64,000 nucleotides of DNA from Theocolax elegans (lineage: Eukaryota > Arthropoda > Insecta > Hymenoptera > Cerocephalidae): positions 35,461,058 to 35,525,057 of the forward strand of contig CM047426.1 in NCBI GenBank assembly GCA_026168455.1, in the 5' to 3' direction. Positions 44,260 through 56,900 of the stretch are shown piece by piece; position 1 is the first letter of the stretch, and each line of letters begins with the position of its first letter. Position numbers and translations under genes: made by a program. The notes under the pieces are model-generated. The model searched no databases and was not told the origin of the DNA. It worked only from the letters and a program-made list of their open reading frames with translations.

Positions 44260-45975
44260 ATTATGAGGACGTCGAAGCTAGCGATTTTACCGACATATAG
44301 GAGTGACCGTTTTTAATTTTCCTCAATAACTAAACCAGTTTTTGGGGAATTTTGAGACCAGAGCCCCATTCTATACAGTACTACAACTAACTTGTCAGAT
44401 TTTGCTGCAAATTCATTGAGTATTTACGAAGAATAGTGCGAAACTGTAATTCAAAATAATCAGGCTATGTTGCATAAAATTTATTGCATAAATTTTTCAC
44501 GATGGTAATATATTTATGTGAGAGGAATGAATGATTCCGAGTAGAGTAAATATATAATATATACGTATTTTATTTTTGACCTATGAAAATGAAAAGGGAT
44601 CGGTCTTTTTTTTGATAGCATGCTTTTCCTTCTTTATTGGCATTGTATACAATAAATCCTCGTTTCCAAACATTTCTACAATCTATATAAAGATAATAAT
44701 AAAATTAAATCTTAGTAACTATTATATTAATTTTTTACAATTATATTAAATCATTTTATCATTTGTAGTAATTATTAATAAAATTATCCTTCAGGATTAT
44801 ATGCACTAGAATAAGAGAAAGATGTTTATTTCGATCAGTATATTTAGATGTCAAAAGTGTATAACACTTTTTTCCAACAAGTCTTATTTAAGTTATTAAT
44901 AATAATTGATCTATTCATAAACTTGAATGTGCATACTTAATTCGTAAGTTTACTTAATTATATTATATATCTATGACTTGGTATTAGTTAAAATATTTTT
45001 TAATGTAGTTACAATTTTTAATGTTCAAATTCAAGTTAATTATTTTACTACAAGTTCATTACAAATATTTTGTTATATTTCTTTTTCTACGTCTAGTAAT
45101 ACAGTATTTATATTATTGTAATTATCGTAAACAGACTTTTTCAAATTTCAAAAATTTCTATTAATTATTCTGCTCTTGGCATGATTAAACTCATATTCAT
45201 TTATGTTTATTTTGTTCGCCCATTTACACTGTTTATATAAAAATAACACATTTTAATTTACAACGAAAAAACGTTCTTTTGTATAGGTTTTTAATGATTT
45301 TAATCGTTTTTGTTTTGTTATCTTCAAAAAAACAGTTCTGATCATGAAAAATGTGTTCCATGAAAAAGAGATTTGTAATTTGGAGACGAATATTTCGCTC
45401 GTTTATACTTTTTATGTAAAAATGATACATTTTAATTTATAACGAAAAACGTGCTTTTTTGTATATTTTTAATGTTTTTCATTGTTTGCATGTACGTATC
45501 TTTAAAAATATTGCTCGAATCAGAAAGTGTTGGATAGAAAAAAGTTTTATAATTTTAAGTCGAACATTTTGTCTAAATTCATTATCTACGTAAGAATAGT
45601 ATTTTTGGAGATAATCTGCATAAACGAATTTTACGAAACTGTAAAACGCTCTATATCTTCAACAATTTATGAGCGATACAACTGCAAATAGAGCTACAGA
45701 CTTCTATAATTATAACAAATATACCCTGTAAATTTCAGCTTAATCGATTAAAAATTAGCAGAGTTATTTTGGTCACAGGATTTCATACAAACACACATCC
45801 ATAGATTGTAAGGAGAGGTTTTTATGTCAAAATATATACTTTTTTGAGGTATCACATATTTTGCGATGATGAAAATATAAGGCACTTCCGTGTAACGATC
45901 GTGCCTAAAAATACATCTATCCTATCTAAAAATAACTATTAATATATACATATACTAGTAATTACGAAATCACCA
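44260..45975. other. AT-rich filler inside the LINE, with a degenerate duplication
   Basis: This takes the place of the LINE RT domain but shows no RT motif. A roughly 180-bp unit is present twice in diverged form: ACACATTTTAATTTACAACG near 45,245 is echoed by ATACATTTTAATTTATAACG near 45,424. GTGACC near 44,305 and its complement GGTCAC near 45,771 might be the ends of a further inserted element, but the match is only six bases. Confidence 0.4.
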
Positions 45976-46039
45976 AAACACAGATTGATATTGATTTGGT
46001 GTTCAAGAAAATTTTAAAACTAGAACAAAAAAATGGCAT

Positions 46040-47026
46040 TAATATAAATTTTAAAATGGATAATCTAATTTTTGAAAATTTGGCATATACTATATACACT
46101 GATGGAAGCAAATCCACACAATCCATATCAACTGGTAGTACCTGTGTTCGTCCCGATATAAACATCCAAAAAAGGATGTATGGTATGAGTAAAACTGCTT
46201 CGATCTTTATAGCAGAATGCGCAGCAGTAAATGATGCTGTTGACATAGCCCTAAAACACCTAATCGTAATATCTACGTATTCTCGGATTCTCTCAGTGCC
46301 CTAGTCAGTTAAAAAAACGATATACATAATATACATAAATACAAAAAACGATTACAGATACCAAAAATAAAATACTTAAACGTATGTCCATAGATGATGA
46401 AAAAAGAATAAATTCTTTTGGATCCCCGCTCACATGGGAATTCGAGGAAACAAAGAAGCCGACAATTTTGCAAAAAGGGCAGCTAAAACTGAAGCTTTAG
46501 ATTCAATTAAGATCCCTTCACTGATTTTAAAGAATATCATAAACGCAACGCAAAAATTAACATAACAAAAAATAAAAGAAATAGGTGAAAAAAGGGAAAA
46601 AATTACTTAAAATGTTTCTATCACGAAGGGAACAAACCATGGTATACATCAAAAAACTTATCCCGAGAAACTATTTGTACGTTTTGCACTATAACCTTAA
46701 TTGCTCCCTCGCCAGGATCAACCTTATAGACAATCCAAAATTTATATGCGGCAATAGTGAACAAGATCTAAATCACATAATGTGACAGTGCTCTATATTT
46801 GACGAACCTAGAAAGGAATTCTTTAAAAAATTGTTAAAATTGGAATATCACCTAACGCTGACTAGTTCTGTAACCCTTGGGAATCCTTATATCAAACTGT
46901 ATAACATACTATTTTAATATTTAACAAAATGTAATCTAACATTGAACCAAGAGATGACTGTAATACATCAAGTAGTGTAGTAAAATATTCTCCTTGAAAT
47001 TACAATGGCCTAAATAATAAAAAAAA
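46040..47026 (+). pseudogene. LINE ORF2 fragment: RNase H and C-terminus with A-rich end
   Basis: All recognisable RNase H positions are visible across shifted frames: Asp in YTDGSKS (about 46,095), Glu in FIAECAAV (about 46,212), Asp in FSDSLSALVS (about 46,280), then AHMGIRGNKEADNFAKRA (about 46,428-46,480) with the terminal His/Asp. The C-terminal segment (SLARINLIDNPKF ... CGNSEQDLNHIM, about 46,705-46,785) is the Cys/His end typical of I-group LINEs. It closes in AAATAATAAAAAAAAT at 47,011-47,026, a plausible LINE 3' tail. Several stops show it is long dead. Confidence 0.75.
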
Positions 47027-50000
47027 TATTTAACTCTGTTTAAAATAGCACAATTGCTCTGATTATTGGTTACTTTACAATTTATACATATAAATCGTTG
47101 AGAATTAATCGCAGAAAAGTCAGGCAAACTTTCAAATGAATTTAACTGTATGTTATGAATTGTACAGTTTCAAAAATAAAATTATTAAGCTATTATGTTT
47201 AGGTAAATTATATTTACGTAAAGCTAGTTTTATTAATTGTAAAATGGTTACACTTTCTTTAAACTAAATTATTGAAACTTGCATTATAAAGTTGTAACAA
47301 ATTCGGACAATTGCGTAGATATCAGAAACCTTGGATAAAACAATCGGTGATGGGCGAATCTCGAACAACGACTATAACATCAAACTTGATCAAACTTAAA
47401 CTTGATGATAATTTTAACTCTAGGAAAAAGAAGCTTCAGACAGAACGAAACTCTCGTGACATATACCATGTCAGGCTGACTCATTCCGATTTCTGAAGAA
47501 GGTACAAGAGAAAACGAAGACGTACACTGTCGTCTTCAAGGAACCTCTATATCTCGGAGATATATATATATATATATGTAGATTTATACGGATTCAGGGG
47601 GAGTCAATTTAATAACCACCAGAGGGATAAATCTATTTCCGCTGCACGAGATATATAGTATGTTGTGGTCGGTTGATAAGTATGATTTTATTTCCCATTA
47701 TGTACAAATTTACAATGATTACAAGTAAAACAGAGCATTTGGCTCAAGCTGTTCTTTTGATATGTCGGTTGAAACGGTAAATATCTATTTTGAGTTTTGA
47801 CTATAATACCTCTAAATAGGACAATAGGAGATTTCTAAATATTAAGGAAGCATGACTGGTTGAAGAAAACATAATAGGAGGTGATGAGATGTGGCACATA
47901 ATTCATACAATATTTAGATTTTAGAAAGTAAATTCCTACCATTTGTTGATCAGATCGCGTTAATAGAAATACGTTTCGTAAATATGAAAGAGGTGGAAGA
48001 TAAGGATGCTACAGTCAAGCAGAAAGAGGGCAGATACATTGAGAAAAATCCTAGTAGTATGTTTTACCATACTGCATAGTAAAATTGTATATGACATACC
48101 ATTCTATATTATAAAGAAAAATATATTATAATTTAGTTATTTAAACTTTATTTTTTTATTTTTGTTTGCTATTAAATATAGTTGAAATAATATTTACAAT
48201 TTTCAATTATTTCATTGTAAATGTAAAGATAATTAAATATTCGATTTCAATTTGATATAATGAATAAGGGATAGATTTCTATCAGTAGTATCGGCGCTTG
48301 GAATCATGTGTACAAAAAATAGTACCAAGAAAAATATGTTTTTGACACTTGGGAAAAATAAGATTATAAGCATAATCTTTACGAATAATTTTTGACTAGT
48401 TCGTTTGCTATAAATAAATTTAAGTGCTGAAGCAAAAAGTAAAATACATTAATAATTTATTATAACATTTTAACCTCAAAATCCCAATTTCATTTCAAAT
48501 TTTGAGGTTCTAATGCTATAAAATATCGTATGAAACCATTTCCCACAACAGTATCATAATATATATTACAATAAATGAAAAGTTTACATACCCGAAATCT
48601 TGTATTTTCTTAAATTTAAATTCCGCCCTCAAATTTTACTTCTCACCCGTTAATTTTACTTTCACCTTTACTTTTGCTCCGCAAATGCATTACTTGCTAC
48701 TATCGCACCGATTTTTACATTTTTACATTTTATTCGAGTGTAAAATAAGTGTGTATTAGTAGATAATTTTGTAATTACTATACCAATTAGTAATATATTG
48801 AAATTCTTCAGAATTTAATTCACGGTTAAAAGTAATTTAAAACTATAAGAAACTGTACTTATTTTAAAATTCATAATTTTTACTTTAAGTATAGCTTCTC
48901 TATCATCTATTTTTAAGATAAGTACATTTGTGAGAAGTAAATCAGAAACATATAGTATAATCATTCAAGCACATTGACTATACTGTTGAGAATCAGATCA
49001 AAAAAATAAAATTCCTTGATTCTTATCGATCAAAGCCTGTAGCAGTTCTGACGAAATCGTCTTTATTCCATTTGTTTTTTAAATATAAAAAATGACGCAC
49101 TTCACATCGTTCGCATATACATGTAAAATTCGAATCGCATGGCGGCCCTGGATAGATCTTTTTCTCGTCACACGTGCACGTATTTTCCTTAATTTTTAGA
49201 ACGTTCGAGGCCTCGGAAATGGACCGAGCACTCATTGCTTTGAGGGCATGTGATAAAAATCACACACACACACACAAGGACGTAGTTCAAATCTTATATT
49301 TATATTAAAAATGTATTTATTTAATTATAGTTATTAAATACTGCTAGAAATTTCAAACAAATATTTATAAATGTAATATATAAATGTTGAAATTATCAAT
49401 TGAAACGAAACTTCGTACGTAATGCGAATAGATCGGTAGAAAAAATAATACATGACTGGTTAGGCTAGGTAAATAATAAAATCTAATTAATAATAAGTGT
49501 TCATTTTTCAAAAGAAAAATCGAAGAGGCGAATAAGGTGAGTATAAGGCCAACCCGTTTCCCATACTTTGGAAGCGCAGGCACGTTCTTTAATAATTTAC
49601 TGGAGAGTTAAATTTTATGTTTTAGTTCTTGATTTAGTTAAAATGTAACCTAAATGTTCAAAAATCGATAAAACTAGTATAAGGAAAAAAATTTCTAATA
49701 AAAATGACCACTATAAACTACGGAGACATGAACTAAATTAATTAACCTAAGAGATCAGAATATTTGTAATGAAATAGTTTTGATTATGCTGTTACGGTAA
49801 TTGTTAAGTTGCTGATCAATAACCCAGATTAACCGTGTTTTCGCGGTAGAAAATTCTTTCCGTGTACATTTTGCATAAGCTAACGATGTTACGTAATAAT
49901 TCATATGTTTTCCGTATTTTAACCATGTAACCGTATGTAACACTATGATAACACTTTATAAATATTAATAAACTACATCGATGTTTATCAAGTATTTGAT

Positions 50001-50815
50001 AATTGTAAGTAAATTTTTCATAATAAATATAATATTAATCACCGTCACCGTAATATACTCACAACAGATTAATATGAATATAAGTAAATACCTTTATTGG
50101 ATGCGAAATAGTACAGTCTTTTGTTTGTTAGTATAATATATTTTTGTTACTTTTGTTATTGCTTACAGAGTGAATTACCGTCCTTCAGTGGTGCAGTCTG
50201 TATGTGTAGTTAATTGGATAATAAATTAGACTAAGGAGTATGTGGATGGGCTGTACTGTACGATCTCCCAAAGGATTTCTAACCTCAAAAGGATATCTAT
50301 TTAACCTAACATTGTTTGCGTGGCTGTGTCTGCGAGTAGTAGTAATAGTTGCAAGCGATTTAATTTTATTCAATTACAAGTTTATGATTTTCAGAAAAAT
50401 GACTTTTCATTAAATGATGAGTACTATATGAACGTAATCTATACTTATTTCCAGAATTAATTATTGCAGTCATGATTACATTTTGTTTCGATATAAATTA
50501 GATGATTGCTAGTCAACGATTTACTTCATCTTCATATATTAAAACTTGATTATTAAATTGTATATTATAATGTGAGTATACTTTATTATCACCATCTAAA
50601 ATATCATGATACAAATATAATGTAAAATGCTGCTGTAAATTTTAAACCATTCTTTATCTTTTTTAGAAAAAAATTTCTTTAGTACAAAGCAGTAAATCTT
50701 TTCCTATCGTATAATTACTCGTCTTATAGTTTTTAATTACCTTGAATATTAATCTCCATCAACTGCATTTCTTACAATTAGATTTACATCGCCACATGGA
50801 AAATTTCATTCTAAA
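47027..50815. other. AT-rich stretch, no supported gene
   Basis: Mostly AT-rich. Contains a short TA run (about 47,560-47,577) and a CA run (49,261-49,276). A 70-codon minus-strand frame at 49,023-49,235 has eight cysteines (see findings), but no start or splice evidence. Nothing else is visible. Confidence 0.45.
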
Positions 50816-50821
50816 CTAGTT

Positions 50822-51007
50822 TCAGAGAGAAAGAGAGAGCGAGAGGGAGAAAGAGAGAGAGGAGAGGAAAAAAGCGAGACGAGGAAGTTTCTGATATGAG
50901 GCGGAGAGAAGTTCATTAGATATGTCGTGGTTGTCGCGTGCTGAGTTTGAACTTTTCGCGAGAGAGAGAGAGAGGGGGGTGGGGAGTGAGAGGGTGGAAG
51001 GGGGGGG

Positions 51008-51047
<40 letters not shown>

Positions 51048-51170
51048 CCTACGATGGCGGGTAACGAGCTTCGAATAGGAAATGAGGCGAATAATTTGCA
51101 TGGCGTTTGGCTTAAGGACTGCACTCTGCGCAGAGGCTCCCCGCCGTCTCTTAGTTTCAGAATGCATTCG
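50822..51170. other. Purine-rich block with (GA)n
   Basis: A GC-richer, purine-biased block with a G8 run and a perfect GA run at 51,013-51,044. Minus-strand frames are Ser/Leu-rich from the repeat. Confidence 0.5.
51013..51044. repeat. (GA)n microsatellite
   Basis: A GA run of about 32 bp. Confidence 0.95.
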
Positions 51171-52845
51171 TAAATAAGCCTGATGCTTTACAAATTGAAC
51201 TCACGAAATCTGTTTACTACTATCTGTATCTGCTTCATCGTTAAGCATCCTATTAATTGTGACTATTTCTGCGAATTATACAGCCTTTCTTGTAAAAGAG
51301 CACTATGCCTTTAATGGATGTACTTATATTTAATATTATATAATAATACCCGTAAAGTACGCGAGAAAAAACTAAGCAATTTGAGTTGAAACTTTTTTAC
51401 TTTTTATTAGCTTAATTCTAATTAATCTGTTTCACAGTACTAACGTTATCAATTTATCTTAATACAGAAAGATATTACACATATTATTAGAATATGATAA
51501 GAAAATGTACCTGCATGTATATAGAATTAATACCTAGGACTTCTCATCTGACCGTTGTATGTTTTACGTTGCTCCCCTCCAGTCGGTGTACCAGATGCTG
51601 ACAGATATTCTGGTACAAAGTTTTCATTACACGGAAACCCTACAAAAGTTGAGGTTTCGCCATCCACTGTCAGCGTGTGTATATATTGCACGCGGGCTTG
51701 ATGCCAAGTGGTTCGCGATGATGCTTCGGCTTTTCTCCTACCAATGTCTTTCGCTACCTATAAAACGATATGGTGGAATAAATATCGATGTGTTTCAAAA
51801 AATTTTTTTTAACATTTTATACAAATGTCATTATCTTAGAACTTTAGTTACGAAGAATGAAAAAAATTACTTTTACAAAACTTGAGTGAGTAGTTTCTAT
51901 TTCATCAAACTTCAGTTAGCACTAATACATCAGTTATTATTGTTTAGTCTTTACAAAAAAAGTTGTGAATATGTTGTGTAAATTACGATACTAATTTACG
52001 CCTTTGATGTCATAAATTTTTTTATACTCAAGTGATAGCATCGCAGTACAAGCATAGTACAGTTACATTTTTTTCTTTTGTGCATTGAAATACTGCGTGA
52101 GTTTGCAGGATATTTCAAGAACATTCACAATACACCGAGATAACAGTTGAAGCTTATTCACTGTAAAAAGTGCGAAAAGTAAAAATCAAAAAAGTAATAT
52201 TCTATATATTACTACAAGGAAACGTATATTTTAGACTGTAATAGAATTTTTTAAAATTAATTTTTTTTTTGGTAAAAGGTATAATTGAGGATTTTTTCAA
52301 GTATCTGGTTCACATAATTTTATATTCAGTATTTAATGACTTTAGTAATTTGTAAGTAACGTAAAGTAATAGATTAGTTTTGTCCACATTTTTAATATAA
52401 TTCCTTGACGCGAAAAATATTATTTATTTAAAATATATCGCATCTTAAAAATTATAATTTTTTTCATCTTTTGTTTAATAAATGGAATGAAGTTTTTCAA
52501 ATTTGTATACCCACAATTTTATTATTATTTATGAGCTACCACTAGTATTCGTTTGTTAACCCAAAAAGACTGAAGTAACGTTTTTTATTAAGTTTTGATT
52601 AAAAATTTTCTTTTTCTTGAAAAGTTGCTTCTTTAAGCCCTTTTACGTGATAAATTTCCATATAAATTTTTCAAATTTTTAATTTTATATTGTAGTCATA
52701 TTTTTTAAACTCTATTTTAATTAAATTAACTAGAATTAATATAGAAAAACCAAGCACTTAATTAAAATGAAAATTAAATTATTAGTTTAGTTTTAACATA
52801 CCTGAAATAAATAAATAAAATCCCAAAGTTTATTGGGCTATAATG
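51171..52845. other. AT-rich stretch, no supported gene
   Basis: A 108-codon plus-strand frame at 51,559-51,885 starts in less biased sequence but matches no family I know and ends in AT-rich, Phe/Lys/Tyr text. The rest is AT-rich. Confidence 0.45.
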
Positions 52846-52849
52846 TAAT

Positions 52850-53340
52850 TATTGTGAAATATATGAGCCGGGTATTGATAAATCGTTAATACAAAACCCG
52901 ATAAGAGTAGATCCGTTAACAAAAGCAAGTCGTAGATACGTGAGAACGTCTAGGTAGAAAGCTGCGAACACGGTAGGAGGTGGCAGCGCGAAAGACATCG
53001 AGAAAAGCGGGAGCGACGTTCGCGCGGCTCGTCTGCAAAGCCTGACACGTAATACCACCGACGCGGAAAGATGGAGGCAGATTCCGCGCCGCGTGCATAT
53101 AAAGTGGGGTTATCTCCCGCGACGCAGCGAGTTCCTCGCTATTTTACGAGTGCGAGGACGCTCCTCGCGGTCTTCCGTTCTCGGGAATCTCTTTTCCTTG
53201 GGTAGACCAAAAATCCAGGAGATAAGGAGGACAAGAGAGACAGACAGAGAGAGAGAGAGAGAGCTGTACATGTGAGGAGAGGACTCCCGGGTTTGGTCTT
53301 TCAAAGATAAGAGGATACTTCTATCCAATTAGCTTTTGCG
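52850..53340. other. CpG-rich block with TATAAAG and short (GA)n
   Basis: A CpG-dense block containing TATAAAG at 53,098-53,104 without a good initiator about 30 bp on, and a GA run at about 53,243-53,262. Frames on both strands overlap and look fortuitous. Confidence 0.35.
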
Positions 53341-54000
53341 ATGCATCCACTGAAAATCTCGATGTTCCATCGACGTGCTAGTGCTCCGACAAATTTCTTC
53401 AGATTGGTATAATTGGGTGAAATATTAGGTAAGACAGTTTGAAAATTTTAAGTTTAAATATAACAATTATTGTGATGCAATAGAATCATGTATGTTATTA
53501 TTGAGGATACGTATTAAATTATTTTTATTTTCGTTTTCCACTTTTATGAAGAATACAGTATCATCAATGCTTATAAATAATAGTTCAAATAGAAAAATCT
53601 TTTGTAATGAAATATTCCATCTCTTCTTTGTTTTATACGGAATTATAGTAATTGATTTGGCGTACAAATAACAATTATATAAAAATGTGAAAATTAACTT
53701 TCGGCTTACTATTCATTGACCATTACTACTTACAGTTGATCTTAGTTTCTCAATGAATTATTTTGTGACGTACTCGTTTTTTTTAGTCTATACGCGACGC
53801 TTTCTTAGAATAAGACAATCTATAAATACAATTTATATTTTATATAATTGTCGATAAACAATAACTTTTGAAGTAACACCAAGTCTAAAGATTCCATAAT
53901 AAAGTAAAAAAAAGGATTGTCATTAGAACGTAACAAATATAAATCGCACCGTTTACTCTGTATTTCTAAAACATTGAGCGTAAGCTAAAGAAAGGAAAAA
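53341..54000. other. AT-rich stretch, no gene seen
   Basis: No supported feature. Confidence 0.5.
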
Positions 54001-55322
54001 AGTAAACGTCTCGGAATACTCTTTTGTGCTCCTCTCATTTCCCATCCCTCGTATTGCTTTCGCATAATTCAGCGCTTTATTTACGTTTTCCCCGTTTAAG
54101 CTATGGCGCGGAAAATCCTGTTACCTTGACACCGATCGAAGTTCAACTCGAGTCAATCCTCAAATGAACCCCAGATCCGTGATTTCCATTTAACATTTGC
54201 CATAGAGATGAGGCGGATCTCGAGAGAAAGAGAAAAGAGAAAGAGGGAAAGAAAATAAAATAACGGAATTCTCTCTTTCCTCTCAATTCCTCTCGTTGAA
54301 GAAGGCACCCGGGTAGACGGGAAGCAAAAGACGCGCGGTCTCCGGTAGCTTTTCCACCCTTGCGCAACACGCGTTCTCCATTGGTCCGTGGAATCAAGAT
54401 TAATGGTAGCAACGCGTGTCCCCCGACTGCAGCCTCGCACTCCGAATCCCGCGGGTCTACCGAGAGCTTCTCTCAGAAATCGCGTGCTTGCATTGCGAAT
54501 AGCGAGAATTTCTACTTTGTACCTTTCTTCTTTTTTTCGATCTCTCTTGGATATACGTATATATACGTATAAGTCTTTCGAGATACAACGACTAAACGAA
54601 TCTTTTCTCACTTTCTCATATCTATTTTCTTCGTGTCTTCAGGTACACATAATACGTACGGTACATTCCGGTCATTCTACACATTGCCAAAAATACATTT
54701 CTTCTCGAGCATGGAAAAGTGACCTATATCTTCGCTATAACTTTATCTCCCTCAATCATTGTGGAGAGACGATCATTAAAAATATTGAAATTCGTCGAGA
54801 TAATCGCAGGTTAAATAATTACAGGAGACGTATCTACGCGTTTAGATCTGCATAAACATATACATGAACACATGTATAATAGCTAAAGCAATTTATATGC
54901 GAGAGAATACGTTCGTCCTCTAGGCGCTGTTCATCCATGTAAATGGCGCGAACGCATCCCTTCTTCGTATACGTCGACAGCGTCACGTTGAAGTAACGTT
55001 CCTGTCTTGAACGCGAGATGCGTCGACTCCTTACGAAGGAGCAGGGCGAAAAAGGGAGGAGCGGAGCGGGACAGCGGGGGGAGGGGTGGGGTGGGGAGGG
55101 GGGGTGGCTGTGGGGTGGAGACGAGAGGAGAGGAGAGGGAGATAGGAAAAAGAGGAGGACGAGCCAAGTAGAGACGGAGAATTGAGCCCTTTGGAAATGT
55201 CGCGTGTGTACGCGCCTCGAGATATATATCCTCAGGTATCGGAGGATATCGAAGTCGTGACGGAAACCCGCACCGGCTCAGTAGATTATGGATATTCCAG
55301 TCACGGATACACCTGTTAAATA

Positions 55323-55358
55323 TACGCGCACACGCACACGCACACACACACACACACA
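55323..55358. repeat. (CA)n microsatellite
   Basis: A CA/CG-interrupted run passing into a TATG-rich stretch. Confidence 0.9.
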
Positions 55359-55499
55359 TGTATGTGTATATGTATATGTATATATTTATGTACACGGGTA
55401 TCTAGAGGTGGAACATAGGCGCACATGGAAGTTAGGAATACGAGCGAAGCTGTCAACCAAGTTACGAGATGAGTGACGCATATAATTCTACATTGGTCC

Positions 55500-55514
55500 T
55501 CTCTCTCTCTCTCT

Positions 55515-55560
<46 letters not shown>
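55500..55560. repeat. (CT)n with C-run
   Basis: A CT run, then CACCCCCCCCC, then a second CT run. Confidence 0.9.
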
Positions 55561-55561
<1 letters not shown>

Positions 55562-55690
55562 GCTAACGTTGGTTAAGGTTTAATGAAGAGTTTATAGATC
55601 GAACAAGCGGTAAACAAAGTAAACGCGCTACTAACAGGACGCTCAAATTCGAGTGACGGCCTGTGGGATTGTGTGTGAGTGTGTGGTGCA

Positions 55691-56210
55691 CGTCTGTGTG
55701 CGTGTGTACATATATCTATATTGTCAACTTTGAAGTTTAAGGGTGAACGTGCTTTTAGTTATGCAAAAGGGGTTGTAATTTGCTGCGAAGAGAAATTACA
55801 CGCTCGCAACTACCCAAAGTGCAAGTACTTCAAAACTTACGACTTACATGGACGAAATGAATTCCATATAATTAATTTAGAATTAATCGAGAATAACTAT
55901 ATTTTATGGTATAATTGTCTTGATTGACTATCATATATATTTTACATCAACTAGATTTTACTCTCCAGCAAAGATGTTATTCTGGATACATATTTTGAGA
56001 TTGAGACAATTTTACCTTTGATCGGCTAAAACATTATAAATGTACAATTATGAATGTTGATTCATCACCAAGTCATAAACGAATGTCATGTCAAATTAAT
56101 AAAAAAAAAACATTGTTAAAAATCAGTATAGAACCGGAGTCATTGGATTTAATTTTCCAAGGTAATATCCAAGAGTCCAAGTCGTGTAACATAGGTATAC
56201 GAACAAAAGC
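55691..56210. other. Mixed sequence, no supported gene
   Basis: An 82-codon plus-strand frame at 55,679-55,927 has no recognised domain. Otherwise AT-rich. Confidence 0.4.
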
Positions 56211-56408
56211 CATTTTCTCTCCGTCGTGTAAATGTGAGCTTTGGCCTCGCGTTAAAATGTCGATTTCCATATCCTTTGGAGAGTTTGTTAGGTTAGGTAT
56301 ATATATAGCGGGACCGACGATAAGGCGGGTGGTGGGTAACGTATGTCGTCTCGGCGTAAAGATTTCATCCTGTTGAGAGGGCAAGGAAGGCCAAGGAAAA
56401 GAGGGAGG

Positions 56409-56450
<42 letters not shown>

Positions 56451-56900
56451 CGAGAGAGAGATGAAGAGCACGCAAGTCGACTAAACAGCAAAGCGTGTAC
56501 ACACGCAAAAGGGTTGCTCGTTGCTGGTGCTGTCTCGTAGTATATAAAGGCTCGGTTGGGTCGCTCAGCTACCTCCTAACGGTGAATGGCCGCAAGAAAT
56601 ATTTTCCCCCGGAAACGCGAGTAGGATCGTATACTTTCGAGCCTACCAAAGTTATGGCTCGCCCGAGTACGCTCGATAAATCCTCCTCCTTGCGCGCAAG
56701 GGTAATTTCTCCTCCCCATTCTAACCCTAACCCCTAACTCCTAACTCCTTTACTCTCTTACTCTCTTTCTCTCTGATGCTCCAGTCCTCCTTATACCCTT
56801 GGATTTCTCGCTCGTTCATTGCCTTTATCATTCGAGAGTCTATTTTCTTTCTTTTCAACTCAATTAACAAGGTTACCGACTCCGTGTGTGGCTTGTTATT
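56211..56900. other. GC-richer block with (AG)n and TATAAAG
   Basis: A perfect AG run lies at 56,414-56,442, followed by G8. TATAAAG lies at 56,543-56,549, with TCAGCT at 56,565-56,570, a spacing of about 24 bp that is shorter than usual for a TATA-initiator pair. A promoter is possible but weaker than the one at 19.5 kb. Confidence 0.3.
56414..56442. repeat. (AG)n microsatellite
   Basis: An AG run of about 29 bp. Confidence 0.95.

Larger units (their letters stand above)
54001..55690. other. GC-richer block with several microsatellites
   Basis: The most extended GC-richer block. It includes a G-rich tract with GGGGTGGGG words (about 55,074-55,116), a CA run (about 55,323-55,358) and a CT tract broken by a C9 run (55,500-55,560). 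Frames of about 150 codons on both strands overlap one another (54,153-54,855 and 54,931-55,395) and have Arg/Ser/Pro bias, so none is called. Confidence 0.4.

Noticed and set aside
51559..51885. A 108-codon plus-strand frame
   Set aside because: No family resemblance, no clear promoter or splice context, and the second half is typical AT-rich translation.
54153..55395. Three frames of about 150 codons on both strands
   Set aside because: They overlap in opposite orientation, run through purine or pyrimidine tracts and resemble no family.
56288..56300. TTAGGTTAGG, the insect telomere repeat
   Set aside because: Only two units, which is expected by chance and is not a telomeric array.
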